This document shows positions 1 through 6,790 of a DNA stretch of 64,000 nucleotides, one piece after another; positions within the stretch are counted from its first letter, which is position 1; each line of letters begins with the position of its first letter. The stretch spans positions 30,542 through 94,541 of the forward strand of contig NZ_AECZ01000018.1 in NCBI RefSeq assembly GCF_000179555.1, written 5' to 3'. Under the pieces are notes generated by a model, which worked only from the letters and a program-made list of their open reading frames with translations, ran no database searches and was not told the DNA's origin. A program made the position numbers and the translations under genes. This stretch comes from Solidesulfovibrio fructosivorans JJ]. GTDB lineage: Bacteria; Desulfobacterota; Desulfovibrionia; Desulfovibrionales; Desulfovibrionaceae.

Positions 1-488
1 TGGCAGAAGCCGTCGAGCCAGCACTGGACGGTGTCCATGCCGGTGACGTCGAACTTCTTGCCCAGGGCTTCCTTCGGAGCGGCCAGGGCGGTCTCGGTGA
101 ACAGCAGCTCGCTGTCCAGGTCGGCGCCTTCGGGCTTGCCCTCGTAGGGCTTGATGGAACCTTCAGGGGTGGTGCGGATGGGGAACTTGAACCGCTTGAT
201 GTTGCCGTTACGGAATTTCACCGTCCACATGATGGAGTCGGCCGAACGCATGGGGATCGAGGTGCCGCCCATGGGAGCGAAGTCGGCGTACGGACGGGCG
301 GAGATTGCGCCCTGGGGGCAGATCTTCACGCAGGAGTAGCATTCCCAGCAAGCGGACGGCTCCTGGTTGAAGGCGCGCATTTCCTGAGGATCCAGAATCA
401 TCAGGTCATTGGGGCAAATGTACATGCACGCGGTCTTCTCACCGCCTTTGCATCCGTCACACTTGCTCGGATCCACAAAGGTAGGCAT
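1..488 (-). CDS. aprB: Adenylylsulfate reductase, beta subunit (3' end just outside window)
   Basis: Electron-transfer subunit of cytoplasmic APS reductase, which reduces APS to sulfite and AMP in dissimilatory sulfate reduction. The reading frame starts at ATG 488-486 after a strong Shine-Dalgarno (TTTGGAGG) and gives 162 residues, running off the left edge. Eight cysteines for two [4Fe-4S] clusters are visible: C10, C13, C21, C25 (KCDGCKGGEKTACMYICP) and a second set in ACWECYSCVKICP near residues 47-57. The family is about 166 residues and ends with a Trp-containing tail; here CWLDGFC is at the edge, so only a few residues are missing. In this group aprA normally follows aprB, so it should lie just outside the window. 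No rival interpretation. Confidence 0.97.
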   Translation of the reverse strand, partial: MPTFVDPSKCDGCKGGEKTACMYICPNDLMILDPQEMRAFNQEPSACWECYSCVKICPQGAISARPYADFAPMGGTSIPMRSADSIMWTVKFRNGNIKRFKFPIRTTPEGSIKPYEGKPEGADLDSELLFTETALAAPKEALGKKFDVTGMDTVQCWLDGFC

Positions 489-681
489 AGTTAGTCCTCC
501 AAACGTTTAGTTGTTGTACACCCAGCGCCCAAATACATTGAGAGCTACACGCCGTTGCGCGACAGGACATCCGCGAGCCGGACCGGCCACGCCGCTTTCG
601 CGTCGCCGCATCCCGGCCTGCCCTCGCGCCGGCGTCGCTTGGTGCCGACACCGAGAACAAGTCGCCAGGGTCCTTGGAGCG

Positions 682-712
682 AAAAAACGCCCCGCCCGCA
701 CGGTCTGGCGGG
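682..712 (-). terminator. Terminator-like hairpin in the aprB leader
   Basis: On the minus strand CCCGCC (712-707) pairs with GGCGGG (696-691) across a 10-nt loop, followed by GCG and six T (687-682). This is an intrinsic-terminator shape located between the candidate promoter and aprB, so it could attenuate apr transcription or end an upstream transcript. Function is inferred. Confidence 0.4.
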
Positions 713-764
713 CAATTCCCCGGTATCGCTACCGTTTTGACCTGCCAGCGGATAGCTTGTGCAC

Positions 765-793
765 GATTTAACAAGCGGAGCAAGGCACGTCAA
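765..793 (-). promoter_or_regulatory. Candidate sigma-70 promoter of aprB
   Basis: Read on the minus strand: TTGACG (793-788), a 17-nt spacer, then TAAATC (770-765). This is the best promoter-like match upstream of aprB and would give a leader of roughly 270 nt. Inferred from consensus only. Confidence 0.4.
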
Positions 794-997
794 GGGGAAA
801 GTTCTTTTTTTCACGTCCACCCCCGGTGCCGTGCACTCCTCCCCTCTCGGCGCGAAACCGCAAGAGGAATAACGGCACCTCGGAAAGCCTGGAGGCAACC
901 GCTTCACTATCAGGCCGACCCGCCTCCCGCAAGACCTTTTCCCCGTTTCAGCCGGCTTCTCGCACAACCCCTTGACGCATGTTACTTTTTAGACACA

Positions 998-1023
998 CCC
1001 CCTTTTCCCCCTGGAAAAGGGGG
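998..1023. repeat. 11-bp G/C-A/T hairpin between apr and the aromatic operon
   Basis: The arms CCCCCTTTTCC (998-1008) and GGAAAAGGGGG (1013-1023) are perfectly complementary with a 4-nt loop. It lies in the divergent region between aprB and the aromatic operon. The region 489-1059 holds the apr promoter and leader and this hairpin; I see no convincing gene in it. Confidence 0.6.
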
Positions 1024-1059
1024 ATTTTCCTCCCCGCGCCGCACCCCCGGAAAAAACGC

Positions 1060-1089
1060 TTGACAACTTCCAGCGGCCCCGCGTAGCTC
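1060..1089 (+). promoter_or_regulatory. Candidate promoter of the aromatic amino acid operon
   Basis: TTGACA at 1060-1065 is a perfect -35. The best -10 is weak: TAGCTC at 1084-1089, with an 18-nt spacer. Transcription would start near 1096, almost on the ATG of the leader peptide at 1098. Consensus match only. Confidence 0.45.
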
Positions 1090-1097
1090 TCTTGGCC

Positions 1098-1187
1098 ATG
1101 CAATCCCTCACCAACCTGACCGCCGGTTTTTATTTTTGGTTCTGGTTTAGCCACGCCCGTGGTCAGGGAGGGGTGCGGTCGAACTAA
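1098..1187 (+). CDS. Aromatic leader peptide of the phe/tyr/trp operon (29 aa)
   Basis: A short frame from ATG 1098 to TAA 1185 encodes 29 residues. At its centre, residues 11-17 are Phe-Tyr-Phe-Trp-Phe-Trp-Phe (codons at 1128-1148), followed by a Ser-His-Ala-Arg-Gly stretch. Seven consecutive aromatic codons directly before a terminator and an operon that makes exactly Phe, Tyr and Trp is the signature of a ribosome-mediated attenuator leader. There is no clear Shine-Dalgarno, and the candidate promoter puts the transcript start within a few bases of the ATG, so translation may be leaderless. The aromatic run is seen; the regulatory role is inferred from the known logic of trp/phe attenuators. 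Confidence 0.8.
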   Translation: MQSLTNLTAGFYFWFWFSHARGQGGVRSN

Positions 1188-1210
1188 CGAAACCGCAACG
1201 AGCCACTCCA

Positions 1211-1243
1211 GGGCCGCGGGCATCACGCCGGCGGCCCTTTTTT
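1211..1243 (+). terminator. Attenuator terminator before the aromatic operon
   Basis: GGGCCGC (1211-1217) pairs perfectly with GCGGCCC (1231-1237) and is followed by seven T (1238-1244 region). A competing pairing is possible: GCCC and UGG at 1155-1162, just after the aromatic codons, can pair with CCAGGGC at 1208-1214 and so occlude the 5' arm of the terminator. That would let stalled ribosomes favour read-through into the gene at 1298. Structures were paired by eye. Confidence 0.75.
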
Positions 1244-1297
1244 GTTTCCTGTCGTCGGCGTTCCCCCCTCGGGAGGCCAAACCGCAAGGAGACCATC

Positions 1298-2095
1298 ATG
1301 CTGCTGGGTAAAGCCGTCCGCCTCGAACGCATTTTCAATCGCAACACGCACCGCGCCATCATCGTCCCCATGGACCACGGCGTCACCGTCGGCCCCATCT
1401 CCGGGCTCATCGACATGCGCGACGCCGTCAACCAGGTGGCCGAGGGCGGCGCCAACGCCGTGCTCATGCACAAGGGCCTGCCCCGCTGCTCCCATCGCGG
1501 CCGGGGTCGCGACGTGGGGCTGATCATCCACCTGTCCGCCTCCACCTCGCTTTCCCCCTTCCCCAACGCCAAGGCCCTGGTGGCCACGGTCGAGGACGCC
1601 ATCAAGCTCGGCGCGGACGGCGTGTCGCTGCACATCAACCTCGGCGACGAGACCGAGCGCGACATGCTCGGGCATCTCGGCGAAGCCACCTCCCGCGCCG
1701 CCGAATGGGGCATGCCGGTTCTGGCCATGGTCTACGCCCGCGGCCCCAAGGTGAAAAACGAGTACGACCCCGAGGTGGTGGCCCACTGCGCCCGGGTCGG
1801 CACCGAACTCGGCGCGGACGTGGTCAAGGTCCCCTACACCGGCGACATCAAATCCTTCACCCGCGTCACCGACGCCTGCTGCATCCCGGTGGTCATCGCC
1901 GGCGGCCCCAAGATGGACAACGACCGCGACCTGCTCCAGATGGCCCACGACTCCATCCAGGCCGGCGGCTCCGGACTGTCCATCGGCCGCAACATCTTCC
2001 AGCACAAGCAGCCGGCCCGCATCGTCCAGGCGCTTCACGGCATCGTGCACCTCGACTGGGAAGTCGATCAGGCCCTCGAACTGCTCAAGGACTAA
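1298..2095 (+). CDS. 2-amino-3,7-dideoxy-D-threo-hept-6-ulosonate (ADH) synthase, class I aldolase family
   Basis: First enzyme of the alternative entry to the shikimate pathway (known from archaea and Desulfovibrio): condenses an aspartate-semialdehyde with a deoxyhexose-derived donor to give ADH, replacing DAHP synthase. 265 residues, DeoC/FbaB-type TIM barrel. Visible features: the N-terminal [14 protein letters not shown] strand and loop, a central MVYARGPK segment, the Schiff-base region [10 protein letters not shown] near residue 175, and a C-terminal [13 protein letters not shown] phosphate-binding loop. Start at ATG 1298 is preceded by AAGGAG at a good distance. It stops two bases before the next gene and is the first structural gene after the attenuator. 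The similar fructose-bisphosphate aldolase FbaB is the alternative, but the neighbour (DHQ synthase II) makes ADH synthase much more likely. Confidence 0.92.
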   Translation: MLLGKAVRLERIFNRNTHRAIIVPMDHGVTVGPISGLIDMRDAVNQVAEGGANAVLMHKGLPRCSHRGRGRDVGLIIHLSASTSLSPFPNAKALVATVEDAIKLGADGVSLHINLGDETERDMLGHLGEATSRAAEWGMPVLAMVYARGPKVKNEYDPEVVAHCARVGTELGADVVKVPYTGDIKSFTRVTDACCIPVVIAGGPKMDNDRDLLQMAHDSIQAGGSGLSIGRNIFQHKQPARIVQALHGIVHLDWEVDQALELLKD

Positions 2096-2097
2096 TC

Positions 2098-3072
2098 ATG
2101 ACCAAGGAAATCTGGCTCAAAGCCATCCCGTTCGACAAAACGCTCGTCACCCTCGGCCTCGAATCCGGCGTGGACGGGTTCGTGGCCGAGGCGGCGGACG
2201 CCGAAAAGATCCTGGCGCTCGGGCGCACCAGGGTCATGACGCCCGAGGAGATGGACCTGATCCCCATCGACTGCAAGGACGACGAAGGCACGGCCGTCGA
2301 GGCGCTCAGGGCCTGCCGGCCGGTCTTTCTGGCCAAAGGCTGGGAGATCATCCCGGTGGAGAACATCCTGGCCTGCACCGAAGGGCTCGGGCTCGAGTGC
2401 GAGAGCCTGGATCGGGCCAGACTCGCGGCCGGGGTGCTGGAACGCGGCGCGGACAAGCTCTTGATCGCCCCCGAGGCCATCTGCGACCTGAAGACCATCG
2501 TCAACGAACTGAAGCTTTCCCAGGGCACCATGGAGCTTTCGCCGGCCACCATCACCAAGATCGAACACGCCGGCCTCGGGCACCGGGTCTGCGTGGACAC
2601 GACCAGCATCCTCAAAACCGGCGAAGGCATGCTCGTCGGCAACTCCTCGGCGTTCACCTTCCTGGTCAACGCCGAAACCGAGTCCAACCCCTACGTGGCG
2701 GCGCGGCCCTTTCGCATAAACGCCGGCGCGGTCCATGCCTACTGCCAGATGCCCGGGGACAAGACCCGCTACCTGGAGGAGCTGGCCGCCGGCTCGGAAG
2801 TGCTGGTCGTCTCCCACGCCGGGGCCACCAAGACGGCGGTGGTCGGCCGGATCAAGACCGAGATCCGCCCCATGCTGCTCATCACGGCGGAAGCGGACGG
2901 CAAGGAAGGCAAGGTGTTTATGCAAAACGCCGAGACCATCCGGCTGGTGACGCCCGAGGGCAGGCCCGTCAGCGTCGTGAACCTGAAGGAAGGCGATGCG
3001 GTGCTCGTGCGCACCGACGTGGCCGGCCGCCATTTCGGCATGCGCATCGCCGAAGACATCAAGGAAGGTTAG
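2098..3072 (+). CDS. 3-dehydroquinate synthase II (AroB')
   Basis: Oxidative deamination and cyclisation of ADH to 3-dehydroquinate, second step of the alternative shikimate entry. 324 residues, typical for the archaeal-type enzyme and unrelated to the AroB fold. The N-terminus begins MTKEIWLKAIPFDKTLVT, and the conserved central part includes GHRVCVDTTS and GEGMLVGNSS followed by RPFRINAGAVHAY near residues 165-215. The ATG at 2098 lies 2 bp after the ADH synthase stop, indicating translational coupling. The pair is diagnostic of the ADH route in this organism. Confidence 0.95.
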   Translation: MTKEIWLKAIPFDKTLVTLGLESGVDGFVAEAADAEKILALGRTRVMTPEEMDLIPIDCKDDEGTAVEALRACRPVFLAKGWEIIPVENILACTEGLGLECESLDRARLAAGVLERGADKLLIAPEAICDLKTIVNELKLSQGTMELSPATITKIEHAGLGHRVCVDTTSILKTGEGMLVGNSSAFTFLVNAETESNPYVAARPFRINAGAVHAYCQMPGDKTRYLEELAAGSEVLVVSHAGATKTAVVGRIKTEIRPMLLITAEADGKEGKVFMQNAETIRLVTPEGRPVSVVNLKEGDAVLVRTDVAGRHFGMRIAEDIKEG

Positions 3073-3073
3073 G

Positions 3074-4231
3074 ATGGCCCCCGAGACGCCAGAAAACGCC
3101 GCCAGCGCTCAGGGGACCCTGGAAGAGGCCCTGCTCGAACTGCGAAACGGCATCGACGCCGTGGACGGGCAGATACTCACCCTGCTCAACAAGCGGGCGG
3201 GCCTGAGCCTCGAGGTCGGACGCAGGAAGGCCGGCCGCCAGAGCGCCGTGTTCAAGCCTTTCCGCGAGCAGGAAGTGATGGAAAGGCTGGCCGCGAAAAA
3301 CCCCGGCCCCCTGCCCGTGCCCCACCTGCTCGCCATCTACCGGGAGATCCTCTCCTCCTCGCGCCGGCTCCAGCGCCCCGAGCGCGTGGCCTACCTCGGC
3401 CCAGAAGGCACCTTCTCCCACTTCGCGGCCATGGCCGCCCTGGGCCATTCCCCGGACTTCCTGCCCCAGACCACCATCGGCGACGTCTTCGAAGCGGTCG
3501 CCGACAGACGGGCGGACCTCGGCGTCGTGCCGCTCGAAAACTCGCTGCAAGGCACCGTCGGCCAAAGCCTCGACCACTTCCAGCGCCACGAGGTCTTCAT
3601 CCAGGCCGAGATCTCCTGCCGCGTGAGCCACGCCCTGCTCTCAACGGCCGGCGACATCGAGCGGATCGAGACCGTCTACTCCCATCCCCAGCCCCTGGCC
3701 CAGTGCGCCGCCTGGCTCAAGACGCATCTGCCGGGGGCGCGGATCATCCCCACCGACTCCACGGCGGCCGCCGCCCTGCGCCTGGCCGGGGAACCGACCG
3801 CCGCCTCCATCGGGCACGTCAGGCTCGCCGCCATGCACGGGCTCAACATCCTGGCCAGTCCCATCGAGGACATGCCGGACAACTGGACCCGCTTTTTCAT
3901 CATCGGCCCCGAGGACACCAAGCAGCAGACCAGGGACAAGACCTCGGTCCTTTTCACCGTGCCCAACAAGCCCGGATCGCTCTACCAGGTGCTCTCGCAT
4001 CTGGCCGGCGAGGGCATCAACCTGACCAAACTCGAATCGCGGCCCATACGCGGCGAAAAATGGCAGTACGTCTTTTTCGCCGACCTCCAGTGCGACCTCA
4101 CCCGGGAAGAGTACAAAAAACTCCTGGCCACGCTGCGGGAACAGACGCTGAGCCTGCGCATTCTCGGCTGTTACCCGGTCGGCAGGCAGGTGAACCTCGC
4201 CGACGGCGACATGGAACAGACCGGAGATTAA
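3074..4231 (+). CDS. pheA: Bifunctional chorismate mutase / prephenate dehydratase
   Basis: Converts chorismate to prephenate and then to phenylpyruvate for Phe synthesis. 385 residues in three parts: an AroQ-type chorismate mutase helix bundle (about 15-95, with LRNGIDAVDGQILTLLNKR), the prephenate dehydratase domain (about 105-285, starting VAYLGPEGTFSHFAA and containing PLENSLQGTV and the DNWTRFFII end), and an ACT regulatory domain (about 295-370; TSVLFTVPNKPGSLYQVL and LESRPI), which in this family binds Phe for feedback inhibition. The ATG at 3074 follows the previous stop by one base. All expected motifs are present. Confidence 0.96.
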   Translation: MAPETPENAASAQGTLEEALLELRNGIDAVDGQILTLLNKRAGLSLEVGRRKAGRQSAVFKPFREQEVMERLAAKNPGPLPVPHLLAIYREILSSSRRLQRPERVAYLGPEGTFSHFAAMAALGHSPDFLPQTTIGDVFEAVADRRADLGVVPLENSLQGTVGQSLDHFQRHEVFIQAEISCRVSHALLSTAGDIERIETVYSHPQPLAQCAAWLKTHLPGARIIPTDSTAAAALRLAGEPTAASIGHVRLAAMHGLNILASPIEDMPDNWTRFFIIGPEDTKQQTRDKTSVLFTVPNKPGSLYQVLSHLAGEGINLTKLESRPIRGEKWQYVFFADLQCDLTREEYKKLLATLREQTLSLRILGCYPVGRQVNLADGDMEQTGD

Positions 4232-4237
4232 GGTATA

Positions 4238-4267
4238 CGGGGGTGGGAAACCGCTATCCCGCCCCCG
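4238..4267 (+). promoter_or_regulatory. Intercistronic hairpin between pheA and aroA
   Basis: CGGGGGTGGGA (4238-4248) pairs with TCCCGCCCCCG (4257-4267), 11 bp with one G-U, 8-nt loop. There is no T-run after it, so it is more likely an mRNA processing or stability element than a terminator. Confidence 0.5.
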
Positions 4268-4297
4268 GGCTTTAACCCCAAGAAGAAAGGATACGAC

Positions 4298-5617
4298 ATG
4301 CCAACCGTCGCCGCGCCACCCTCGAAGTCCGTCTCGCACCGGGCCGTCATCGCCGCCAGCCTCGCCGCCGGCACAAGCCGCGTCAGCGGCCTGCTCGACA
4401 GCCAGGACATCACCCGTACCCGGGACTGCATGGCCGCCATGGGCGCGGACTTTCATCCGCAGTCCGACGGCTCGGTCATCGTCTCCGGCACCGCCGGCCA
4501 TCCCCAAGGCGGCGACGTCGAACACGACGAGCCGCAAATCCTCGACGTGGGCGAATCCGGCACCACCTGCCGCCTGCTCACCGCCGTGGCCGCCGCCGGC
4601 CGGGGCGTCTTCGAGATCCGCGGCGAGGGCCGCATGCACGACCGCCCCATCGGCGAGCTGGTCAACGCCCTGCTGCCGCTCGGCGTCGAAATCCTCTACC
4701 TCGAGAAGTCCGGCTGCCCGCCCCTGCACATGGCCTCAAACGGCCTCTCGGGCGGCACCGCCTCCATCAGCCTGGAGGACAGCTCCCAATACCTTTCCGG
4801 CCTGCTGCTGGCCGCGCCCCTGGCCGCCGCGCCGCTGACCGTCGAAATCACCGGCAACAAAACCGTGTCCTGGCCCTACGTCGCCATCACCCTGTCCACC
4901 CTGGCCGACTTCAGCGTGCCCTTCGCCGTGGAGACCCGCGACGGCGACGCCTGGGAACGCGTCGACTGGCGCACGCTCACCGACGTCATCCCCGGACAGG
5001 TGCGCTTCGCCATGCGCCCCGCCCTCTACAAGCCACGCGACTATGCCGTGGAAGGCGACTGGTCGAGCGCGTCCTACTTCCTGGCCGCCGGCGCCGTGGG
5101 CAAGGCCCCGGTCACCGTCACCGGCCTGCGCCCGGACTCGCTCCAGGGCGACCGCGCCATCTGCGACATCCTCGCCCGCATGGGCGCGCGCATCGAGGCG
5201 GGACCCGACGGCATCACCGTGCTGCCAGGCAGCCTCACCGGCCAGGACCTCGACATGGGCCGCTGCCCGGACCTCGTTCCGACCGTGGCCACGGCCGCCT
5301 GCTTCGCCAAGGGAGAAACGACCATCCGAAACGTCGCCCACCTGCGCCTCAAGGAGTCCGACCGCATCGAAGCCGTGGCCGAAAACTGCACCCAGGCCGG
5401 CGCGGTCGTCACCACCACCCCCGACGGCATGCGCATCAAGCCCCGGCCGCTGCCCACAGGGGAACGCGTCGAATTTTCCGCCTTCGGCGACCATAGGCTG
5501 GCCATGTCCGCCGCCATCTTCGAAATGGCCGGCATCGAGGTGGCCCTGGACAACCCCGCCTGCGTGGCCAAGTCGTTCCCGACGTTCTGGGAGAAATGGC
5601 GCACGTTACGGCCGTAG
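4298..5617 (+). CDS. aroA: 5-enolpyruvylshikimate-3-phosphate synthase
   Basis: Transfers enolpyruvyl from PEP to shikimate-3-phosphate. 439 residues, normal family length. Visible motifs: PPSKSVSHRAVIAASLA near the N-terminus (PEP/S3P binding), GESGTTCRLLTAVA and the DRPIGELV loop around residues 85-120, SSQYLSGLLLAAPL, GDWSSASYFLAA, and the C-terminal RLKESDRIEA and FGDHRLAMSAA signatures. Start at ATG 4298 follows AAGAAAGGA. The N-terminal strand before the PPSKS motif is short (6 residues) but complete enough. In the operon it follows pheA after a hairpin-bearing 66-nt gap and is separated from tyrA by a 270-nt repeat-rich gap. Confidence 0.97.
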   Translation: MPTVAAPPSKSVSHRAVIAASLAAGTSRVSGLLDSQDITRTRDCMAAMGADFHPQSDGSVIVSGTAGHPQGGDVEHDEPQILDVGESGTTCRLLTAVAAAGRGVFEIRGEGRMHDRPIGELVNALLPLGVEILYLEKSGCPPLHMASNGLSGGTASISLEDSSQYLSGLLLAAPLAAAPLTVEITGNKTVSWPYVAITLSTLADFSVPFAVETRDGDAWERVDWRTLTDVIPGQVRFAMRPALYKPRDYAVEGDWSSASYFLAAGAVGKAPVTVTGLRPDSLQGDRAICDILARMGARIEAGPDGITVLPGSLTGQDLDMGRCPDLVPTVATAACFAKGETTIRNVAHLRLKESDRIEAVAENCTQAGAVVTTTPDGMRIKPRPLPTGERVEFSAFGDHRLAMSAAIFEMAGIEVALDNPACVAKSFPTFWEKWRTLRP

Positions 5618-5632
5618 GGAGCGCTGGGGCGC

Positions 5633-5715
5633 ATGCCTCCGGCGGCCAGGAGGGGCGTTGCCCCTCCTGGAACCTCCCCACCGGGAGGCCACGGGCCCCC
5701 CGGACCCCCCGATTC
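5633..5715 (+). repeat. GC-rich post-stop repeat (family E, copy 1)
   Basis: Starts with the 15-mer ATGCCTCCGGCGGCC (5633-5647), which recurs inverted before trpB (11804-11818) and direct at 61594-61608. It continues with a GGAGGGGC..GCCCCTCC hairpin and a run of GGGCCCCCCGG typical of the other E copies. It lies directly after the aroA stop. Confidence 0.6.
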
Positions 5716-5767
5716 GGCTCTGGTCGGGCGGAAGGCCTGGCTGGCTGGCGGTCAGGCGGAGGGAGAA

Positions 5768-5865
5768 GATGGGGGCGGAATTTGTCGGGACGGTGCATGC
5801 CGCTTCGCGGCAAGCTCGTCCCAAGCAAATTCCGCCCCCACCACGCCGTCGCCCCTGCGGGGCGA
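5768..5865 (+). repeat. About 100-bp palindromic repeat (family C, copy 1)
   Basis: Outer arms GGCGGAATTTG and CAAATTCCGCC, inner GCCGC-TTCG-GCGGC-type stem, then a separate TCGCCCC..GGGGCGA hairpin. A second copy, inverted and about 90% identical by eye, is at 34084-34182. Placed just upstream of tyrA. Confidence 0.8.
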
Positions 5866-5887
5866 AAGTGAAGCATAAAAGGTTGTT

Positions 5888-6790
5888 ATGTCGAATATGA
5901 ACAAAGATACGAACACCCCCACCCCGCCAAGAGTTTTTGGGGAGGGTGGGGGTCCGGGGGAGGGGACCCCTTTTTGCAAAAAGGGGTCCCCTCCCCCGGA
6001 GTCTTCCCTCCTCTCCATCGGCTCCCTCGCCCTGGTCGGGGCGCGGGGGGGGATGGGGAAGCTGATTGTCGGGAGGTGCCGGGAAGCCGGACTTACGGTT
6101 CGGGAGCTGGACCGGCCGCTGACGGACGAGAAGATCGCGGAGGGCGTTGCGGGCGCGGACATGGTGCTGGTGTCCGTGCCGGTCTACGCCACGGGCGAAG
6201 TGGCCGAAAAGGTCGCCGCGCGCATGGGGGGCAGGCAGATTCTGGCCGACGTGGGTTCGGTCAAGACGCAGCCCATCAACGACATGGTCGCGCAGTATCA
6301 TGGTCCGGTGGTCGGCACGCATCCGCTTTTCGGGCCGGCTCCGGGGCCTGACGACGCGCTCCGGGTGGCGGTCATGGACGGCCGGCCGGGGGAAGATGTC
6401 TGGGCCACGCGGGCGGTTGCCGACTGGTGCCGGCGCATCGGGTTTACGCCCTTCGCCTCGGACGCCGAGGAGCACGACCGGGCGGCGGCCTATGTGCAGG
6501 GGCTCAATTTCGTCACCACCCTGGCCTATCTGGCGGCCCAGGGGGCCGGCGGCGCGGTGCAAAAGTACCTGACGCCGTCGTTTACCCGACGCCTGGTCGC
6601 GGCCGAAAAACTCATCACCAAGGACGCGGGGCTTTTCACCGCGCTTTACGAAGCCAATCCGTACAGCCATGAGGCCGTGCGCAATTTTCGCAGCTTTCTC
6701 AACCTCGCCGCCGGCGGCGACGTGGACCTGCTCGTTCGCCGCGCCGAGGCGTGGTGGACCGCCGAAACGGCAAAAAAGGACAATCCATGA
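5888..6790 (+). CDS. tyrA: Prephenate dehydrogenase with a repeat-encoded N-terminal extension
   Basis: Oxidative decarboxylation of prephenate to 4-hydroxyphenylpyruvate for Tyr synthesis. 300 residues. The Rossmann fold begins only at residue 47 or so (SLALVGARGGMGKLIV); later motifs are VLVSVPVYA, ILADVGSVKTQPINDM, GTHPLFGP and the helical C-terminal half with EHDRAAAYVQGLNF. The first 45 residues are unlike the family: they are Gly/Pro-rich and are encoded across a 48-bp perfect palindrome (5953-6000). No ATG, GTG or TTG exists in frame between 5897 and 6052, and starting at 6052 would delete the first beta strand, so the palindrome must be translated. ATG 5888 has AAAAGG upstream. The stop overlaps the trpE start (ATGA). 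Confidence 0.9.
   Translation: MSNMNKDTNTPTPPRVFGEGGGPGEGTPFCKKGSPPPESSLLSIGSLALVGARGGMGKLIVGRCREAGLTVRELDRPLTDEKIAEGVAGADMVLVSVPVYATGEVAEKVAARMGGRQILADVGSVKTQPINDMVAQYHGPVVGTHPLFGPAPGPDDALRVAVMDGRPGEDVWATRAVADWCRRIGFTPFASDAEEHDRAAAYVQGLNFVTTLAYLAAQGAGGAVQKYLTPSFTRRLVAAEKLITKDAGLFTALYEANPYSHEAVRNFRSFLNLAAGGDVDLLVRRAEAWWTAETAKKDNP
5953..6000. repeat. 48-bp perfect palindrome inside tyrA (type-2 hairpin)
   Basis: The arms (5953-5976 and 5977-6000) are exact reverse complements: TCCGGGGGAGGGGACCCC then T5, GC, A5 and the mirror. Flanks carry the AGTTTTTGGGGAGGG and TCCCTCC ends seen in the intergenic type-2 hairpins at 24253, 28483, 46541 and 60173. This is the only copy within the start of a gene. 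Confidence 0.9.

Noticed and set aside
151..339. A 62-codon frame opposite aprB
   Set aside because: It is antisense to a clear coding sequence and has no features of its own.
725..760. HcpR-type site (TTGACC half) near the apr promoter
   Set aside because: Only one half site is present; the second half does not match.
674..1063. A 129-codon frame on the plus strand upstream of the aromatic operon
   Set aside because: No SD, no family-like pattern, overlaps the apr leader and promoter; composition is that of a random open frame in GC-rich DNA.
1223..2050. A 275-codon minus-strand frame opposite the ADH synthase gene
   Set aside because: Long antisense frames are expected in high-GC genes; the plus strand has motifs and an SD, this one has His/Gly/Asp-rich low-complexity sequence.
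5768..5865. A short peptide-like sequence (EFVGTVHAASRQARPKQIPP) that recurs at 34.1 kb
   Set aside because: It comes from reading both copies of the C repeat; the copies differ by non-synonymous changes and lack starts, so it is DNA-level repetition and not a gene family.
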